From Chrysomallon squamiferum (Eukaryota > Mollusca > Gastropoda > Neomphalida > Peltospiridae), in the NCBI GenBank assembly GCA_012295275.1, contig CM022670.1, positions 7,631,712-7,693,711 of the forward strand: a stretch of DNA of 62,000 nucleotides. Direction: 5' to 3'. Shown piece after piece: positions 56,600 through 62,000 of this stretch. How positions within the stretch are numbered: position 1 is the stretch's first letter; each line of letters opens with the position of its first letter. The notes under the pieces are model-generated. The model saw only the letters and a program-made list of their open reading frames with translations, did no database searches and was not told where the DNA came from. A program made the translations under genes and the position numbers.

Positions 56600-58087
56600 T
56601 TACTGGGATGTTCCTCCAGCTTTGTCACCAATCTCTGAAACCGACCTGGCCGACGCGTCTACACAGTCTGTCACTTTCTTCGCTGATCCTGATCTTTTAG
56701 ATACATTAGCAGATGTTTCTAAAATATGGCTTACTTTCTGTGCCGTGTCCTTTACCTGTTGAAAAGAGATTGCGATAGTATTAACGTATTTATTTACAGC
56801 AGAAACAGCTGTGTTACATTACAAAAAGAATACAGCAGCTTAGTTACACGTTGTATCAGTACTGATAAACAAAACGTTTCCGATAATCATGATAGTTAGG
56901 ACAAATTAAATGCAAGACTATAACAATACGTCCTGACATTTCCAACATCCTATCTTCACATCTTGAGACATCGCTGTAATCAACAGAACTATTTTTAATA
57001 TTGAAGATTGTAATATCTACAGGTTTGTACATTGTCCTATTTTCTTTTCAGTGAATTAAGCAAAATCATTCTCCTTCAGTTATGATTGATTCTAAATGAG
57101 AACAGAGAAAAAAAAAAAAAAAATTGCACAAGGAAAAACCAGTGAGAAACGTTTACGGGGTAGTTTGTGTTCCACAGCCTCGTGTGCATAGAACTTGACT
57201 CAAAGACTGTATAATGAGACAAACTGTTACATTTAAGTCAAAAATATTGATGTAACAGATATCTCTTCTTAAAAACATAAACAAAGTTTCTTTACAAATG
57301 TTTGTTTTGATTGTGAAATCTATCATTTAATTTAAATTACCTGTTTACTGATTTTTTCTCCGTATCTGCACCAGTTGGCAAAGTGTTCGCAGTTGTTTGT
57401 AGCAACATGGTATTCACCAAACTTTCCCTTTCCAAGTTTTGATCTTGCTCTTTTAACGATTTCTTCACTGCTGAATGGACTATACGTACAAGTAAGAAAT
57501 TTAATTCTCAGTTTTAAGTGCTTTATAAATTGTTATACCTTACAGCCAGTTATAAACATCGTTATTGCTAAATATGTACATGAAAACATTTGTGATTATT
57601 TATTCCTTTTATGTTCTGATTTCTGTTACAGGTTCTTTATTAAAATAATTGATTGAATTGCGATCGTTCAAAAACACGTAAATCTGTATTACAATACTTT
57701 TAATACTTATTTGTGTATCTTTTTTAAAACTGTTCAAAAATCTAATATGAAATAAAATAATTTTTGACAATTACCTTTTCTTAAACTCAATCTCGCACGA
57801 TGACGTTTCACCTCTGACAGTTTCATAATCTTCTTCTGTAACACTGCTGTCAGTTGTAAAGTGAACAACCTTTCCATTTCCTAGGAAATATATATATATA
57901 TATACATACATACAGAGATACATACATATATACACATGTGTGCTTATGTGTGTGCTTTTTAGAGGAGAGAGATATGCGTACATACGTATAAAAAAAGAAA
58001 TCGGTATAATGTAAACTTACCGACATAAACGGCAACATGTGAAAACATGCCGCGTGAAAATTTTATTATACATCCTGGTTCTTCCAT
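56600..58087 (-). CDS. PLAAT/LRAT-domain protein, copy D (155 aa, intact)
   Basis: Four exons on the minus strand: 58,021-58,087, 57,775-57,880, 57,341-57,479 and 56,600-56,755, joined in phases 1, 2 and 0 with GT-AG sites. Residues 1-104 form the LRAT/NlpC-P60 domain: MEEPGCIIKF, SHVAVYVG (His17), KVVHFTTDS (His29), SEEIVKRARSKLG and TNNCEHFANWCRYGEK (Cys88). In known PLAATs the Cys forms an acyl-thioester and the enzyme acts on glycerophospholipids. The tail, residues 105-155, begins VKDTAQKVSHILE and ends EIGDKAGGTSQ. It is polar, probably helical and has no membrane anchor. The total length is close to the usual 160-170 aa. This is the best candidate in the array for a working gene. A leader exon probably ends at 58,479. 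The substrate cannot be told from the sequence. Confidence 0.88.
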
Positions 58088-58454
58088 TTTGGAATTTATT
58101 CTGGAATGCTTTCGAAGTTATCTCGAGAATAAAATGTATGATACACTCGGTATGTCAACGGCTTACTTTGAGATTTTAACCAACTGAAATTCTTCCTGTT
58201 TCCTGAGAATAAAACTGAAGTGTCAAAGGTGAAAAATGGCAAAGCACGAATTTCTATTAATTTATTTATCTGTTTACTTATTTATTGATTTATTTACTTA
58301 TTAAACGATAGTGCAAATAAAAAAGTTGAAATTAAAGTAACAACATTTTAATTTTCCATTTATGAAGTAAACGTATTTTTTTGGAAACGCGCTTAACAAG
58401 GCACAAAGGTTTGGCCCTGAATACAATTAAAGTTCTCCCTCCCCATTGATTTTG

Positions 58455-58505
58455 TATTGTAGTCAAATGGAAGATTACCTACTTCTATACGTCACTGTTT
58501 AGGTA
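58455..58505 (-). promoter_or_regulatory. Putative 5' noncoding exon end of copy D
   Basis: Minus-strand GACGTATAGAAGTAG then GTAATC, identical to the copy C block. The donor would follow 58,479. Confidence 0.45.
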
Positions 58506-58662
58506 TCCACGTTAGACTATATTTATAGCCCGACCCACACTAACTTTTATCTATACATGTAGGTGTGTGTGGATATGTGTATCTATGTTTCTATGTATGT
58601 ATATATGTTGTATGTGAGTGTGTATGTATGTGTTTATGTATTTGTATGTATATATGTGTGTC

Positions 58663-58705
<43 letters not shown>

Positions 58706-59735
58706 AACTATTTTTTGTTTTATTTTGTTTGTATTTTTGGTGTTTTTCTTGTTATTGTTTATTCGTTTTGCTGTTGTTATCATTGTTGTTGTTGTTGTTG
58801 TTTTTTAATTGAATATTCTTTTTGTATTTTGTCACGTATGTATATATGTATATGTATATATATATATAAGCACACACAGACACACATATATAGAACTGGA
58901 TTTGTTAAATAATGTTTTTAATTTTTTTTTTCTGTAATAACAAGAAATACTTTATGTTATTTACCCTCTTTCATTTTAATATTATAATTTCACAATTTTA
59001 ACTTATTTATATACTTTTTTCTAATAATTTATATTTCTATTTAAACTATTTGACAGTGTCTATTCAGCATGTCTAGAACAGCATACCACATAATTCAAAC
59101 AAGCATTTTATCTTTTTTTAATCATGTGTATTATAATTTGACACAGTAATCGACAAAAATAACCAGCAAATGTTCATTGTTTTAGTAAGAATAAAACGTA
59201 CAGCTGATTCTACATTATCATAAAACATAACTAACAAAACACTACGCCAGTTAATATAGTTGTTTTTTAATATTATTTTTGAACGTACCAAGTTTAATTT
59301 CGATTGTAATAAAATGTCTTTTTGTTGAACATTCAGTTATGGTTTGTTGGTTGTTGATATTATTTTAATAATTTATCTTATGTTATGATTTCAATAGATT
59401 CTCTATAGTCATTAATGCGACCAGTTTTGTTCAGATGAACGCGTGAAATTTCAATAACGTAACCTCATTTAAAAAAATAATATAAATGTAAAACGATCCC
59501 GAAAAACGTCAATATACTAATTACTGCAGAGAAATGATTAACAGATAGATAGATAGTTACATAGATAGATGACATATAGATAGACAAACAGACAGACAGA
59601 TAGACAGATAGATAGATCTTTAACTGTTGAAATGGTTATGAATAATTGTGAGTCACTCTTTCGCTCCTTCGCTTCAAATATGTCTTTACCTCTTTATCTG
59701 TCTTATTATTTGTCATTTCATTTTCATTTAGCTTT

Positions 59736-59894
59736 TAAGTTAACCCAGAATTCCTTTGCATGGAAGCAAATACATAGTGTGACTAAACTGACAACCTGTC
59801 TCGATACACCCACTGTGAAACCTCGCGCCCCATTTGCATGTGCTTAGCATTAGTGTAACTCAATGCATGCCAATTTTAGCTATAAAAGAGATGA
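59736..59894 (+). mobile_element. Truncated Tc1 element fragment at unit 2/3 junction
   Basis: Same fragment as at 52,735-52,893, again ending at the start of the next unit. Confidence 0.8.
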
Positions 59895-61106
59895 GCATGA
59901 TTAATTTTTTAAATAATAAAAAAGTACGGTACTAATTCGTTATTTAATTCTTAAATACATATATACATACACACACACCGGCCAATATATTATTCATTTT
60001 TTTCTTTTATCAGAATCAACTACGGAGTAAATTAAAGTAATACAATTTAGAAGGAAGCTTTTTCTTTGTGTTTTTTCTAGCTGCACAGCTCTGAGATCAA
60101 AGGCCATTAGTTTGACCTCGAAAATTGTCAGCTGTTTATATTAGGCTCGTGTATTTCTCGAATATTGTCTTTTTGTTCATAGTTTATCGTGATCTCTTTG
60201 TTAAGCGGAATTGTCATATATCTCTCTATACAAGCATTTGTATTTATGTAACTGATATTCTGATATTCATGTGTCATAAACCGACTTTATTCTACCAAAA
60301 ACAACTTGTCAGATGTCACGAAGTTATATTTTATATTTATTTACAATAACTGAATATATTTTATTTTCTTAATAGAGTAAGGAAAATTAAAACATACATA
60401 CATACATACATACATACATACATACATACATACATACATACATACATACATAGAGTCAGACAGACAGATATATACACATACAAACAGCGGTAGGTTAATA
60501 AATAGAAATGCAGAAATTTAAAATTATGTTTTTATGTTACTTTCTAGAATTACAAACCCATCTCCACAATTTGTATAGTGGCTTCTTTTTTATATGTATA
60601 TACACCCACATACATATGTAGGCACATACACAAACACATACATAAATACATACACACACACACATATATATATACACATATATACGTACACATGCATACC
60701 CACACATATATGTACAGATATACACATACATATATCTACTCTACACATTTGTACTCCTAATAATGTCAGTTTAAATATTTAAATTATATAAAGCACACAC
60801 GATATTAATTTTAAATATTGTACAGTAAACTGCACAGTAATAGTGAAGCCAATATTTGCCTTCGTTTTAAATAATTAAACCATAATGGGTTTCTGAAACC
60901 ATATATATTTTGATATTCAGACTAAAAATAACAACAATTACTACGTAAAAGCTGATTTTTTCAAAGACAATCGGAGAAAACTATCTCTCCGCTGTGATAA
61001 TTATATCAATGATCCTACAGTTTTAGAAGTAAATCCTACGCTTGAAATCGCTGTATCTGGTCATATGTTGCTTGTGAAACCACTCATCCGTAGCTTCCAT
61101 CGAAAT

Positions 61107-61350
61107 GTGATATTTACAGTATATTCTAACATTAAACATTGTGTCATCGTCATGTTTCTGTTTTGTCCTATCTATAGTATGTTCCAATATTAAACATTGT
61201 ATGTTTTTTGTGTTTGAATTTAGTCCTATCTACCGTATGTTCTAACATTAAAGACTGTATGATCTTCATATTTGTATTTTTTGTTATCTACAGTATAGTC
61301 TAATATTAAACACTGCATGATCTTCATGTTTGTATATTTTCCTATTTTCC
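61107..61350. repeat. About 60-bp minisatellite in unit 3
   Basis: Same four-copy minisatellite as in units 1 and 2. Confidence 0.75.
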
Positions 61351-61405
61351 TTCCAGTGAATCAAATAAAATCATTCTCATTCAATCATGAATACTTCTGA
61401 AGAGA

Positions 61406-61444
<39 letters not shown>

Positions 61445-61808
61445 GTAATAATAATAATAATAATGTGCCAAAGAAGAAAAAAGAAGAAGAAAAAGCAGTT
61501 CTAGAAGACAAAAAAACAATAAAAATGTTTGAATTGACAAGTGCGGTCAATATCCAGATTTCTGTTGATAACATTCAGTGGTGAACAGAGTGATGATATT
61601 CGTTGATATCTGAGGATAAACTTTGCCCTCCCCTCTTATGGACCACATTATGTGCCCAACCTGTCTCAGAGTATCGAGGCATTTATGATCAGAAAAAATA
61701 ATATCAGAAAACTTATCTGACAGATATTTTTAAAACCATATAAAAATAATTCTTTAAAAATGTCTAATTTCATTTTAGAGACTTTTTCTCTCTCACAGTT
61801 AGCTCAAA

Positions 61809-61945
61809 TAATTCTGCTCCTTTTACCATATCTACACCAGCAGTCAAAGTGCTCGCAGTTCTTTCAAGCTACATTGTATTTACCAAATATTTTGTGTCCA
61901 ACTTTTGATTTTGCTCTCTTCACAATTTCATTTGTTTTATTTGGT
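61809..61945 (-). pseudogene. Decayed PLAAT exon 3, copy P3
   Basis: Same sequence as P2, with the shared TGA and absent splice sites. Confidence 0.8.
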
Positions 61946-62000
61946 TAATTTAATTTTTGTTCTTTCTTTTTCATCTCTATTTTTTATTTTTATTTGTTCC

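Larger units (their letters stand above)
52893..59893. repeat. 7-kb tandem unit 2 (contains decayed exon and PLAAT copy D)
   Basis: Same order of parts as unit 1 with few substitutions. Differences include microsatellite lengths, an insertion of about a dozen bases near 59,485 and the intact tail exon of copy D. Confidence 0.92.
59894..62000. repeat. 7-kb tandem unit 3, cut by window end
   Basis: Nearly identical to the first 2.1 kb of unit 2. The CATA microsatellite near 60,393-60,451 is longer than in unit 2. If the pattern holds, another PLAAT copy lies about 1.6-3.2 kb past the window end. Confidence 0.9.

Overview
The window looks like a stretch of a cephalopod mollusc nuclear genome, most likely an octopus. 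It is AT-rich and full of microsatellites (GA/CT, AAT, TTTA, TA, CA). It carries a protocadherin built the way cephalopod protocadherins are: one giant exon for the ectodomain and membrane segment, then two small cytoplasmic exons. The genus is inferred; nothing in the sequence fixes it.

Layout. (1) 1-3.5 kb is upstream flank. (2) 3,696-7,723 (+) is a seven-cadherin-repeat protocadherin in three coding exons with matching splice phases. Its large exon carries a one-base frameshift in a GGG run at 4,824-4,826. (3) About 7.7-35.6 kb is gene-poor, with long simple repeats separated by short islands of balanced composition that hold no convincing gene. (4) About 35.6-62 kb is a minus-strand tandem array of small genes encoding LRAT/PLAAT (HRASLS-type) acyltransferase-phospholipase domain proteins. 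No single protein reading shows this, because each gene is split into short exons.

The PLAAT-like array. Copies C (49,646-51,103, 141 aa) and D (56,600-58,087, 155 aa) reconstruct completely, with consistent splice sites and an intact His-His-Cys triad. Copy B (41,177-41,939) has the fold signatures but its catalytic Cys is Ser. Copy A (38,104-38,888) has an intact NCEHF motif but no ATG at the usual place. Three decayed copies of exon 3 (about 47.8, 54.8 and 61.8 kb) share the same TGA stop. The array is partly carried on a near-identical 7.0-kb tandem unit (about 45.9, 52.9 and 59.9 kb; the third copy runs off the window). An older, shorter relative lies at 35.6-40.4 kb. The unit junctions fall at a truncated Tc1-like transposon fragment.

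Between copy B and the 7-kb units lie a broken Tc1-family transposon (42.4-43.9 kb), whose empty site can be read from the other copies, and an isolated exon (44,384-44,548, minus) encoding what looks like the C-terminus of a muscle-type myosin heavy chain.

The protocadherin and the PLAAT-like array have no evident functional link. Both families illustrate expansion of gene families by tandem duplication. All homology calls come from motif recognition by eye; no database search was run.
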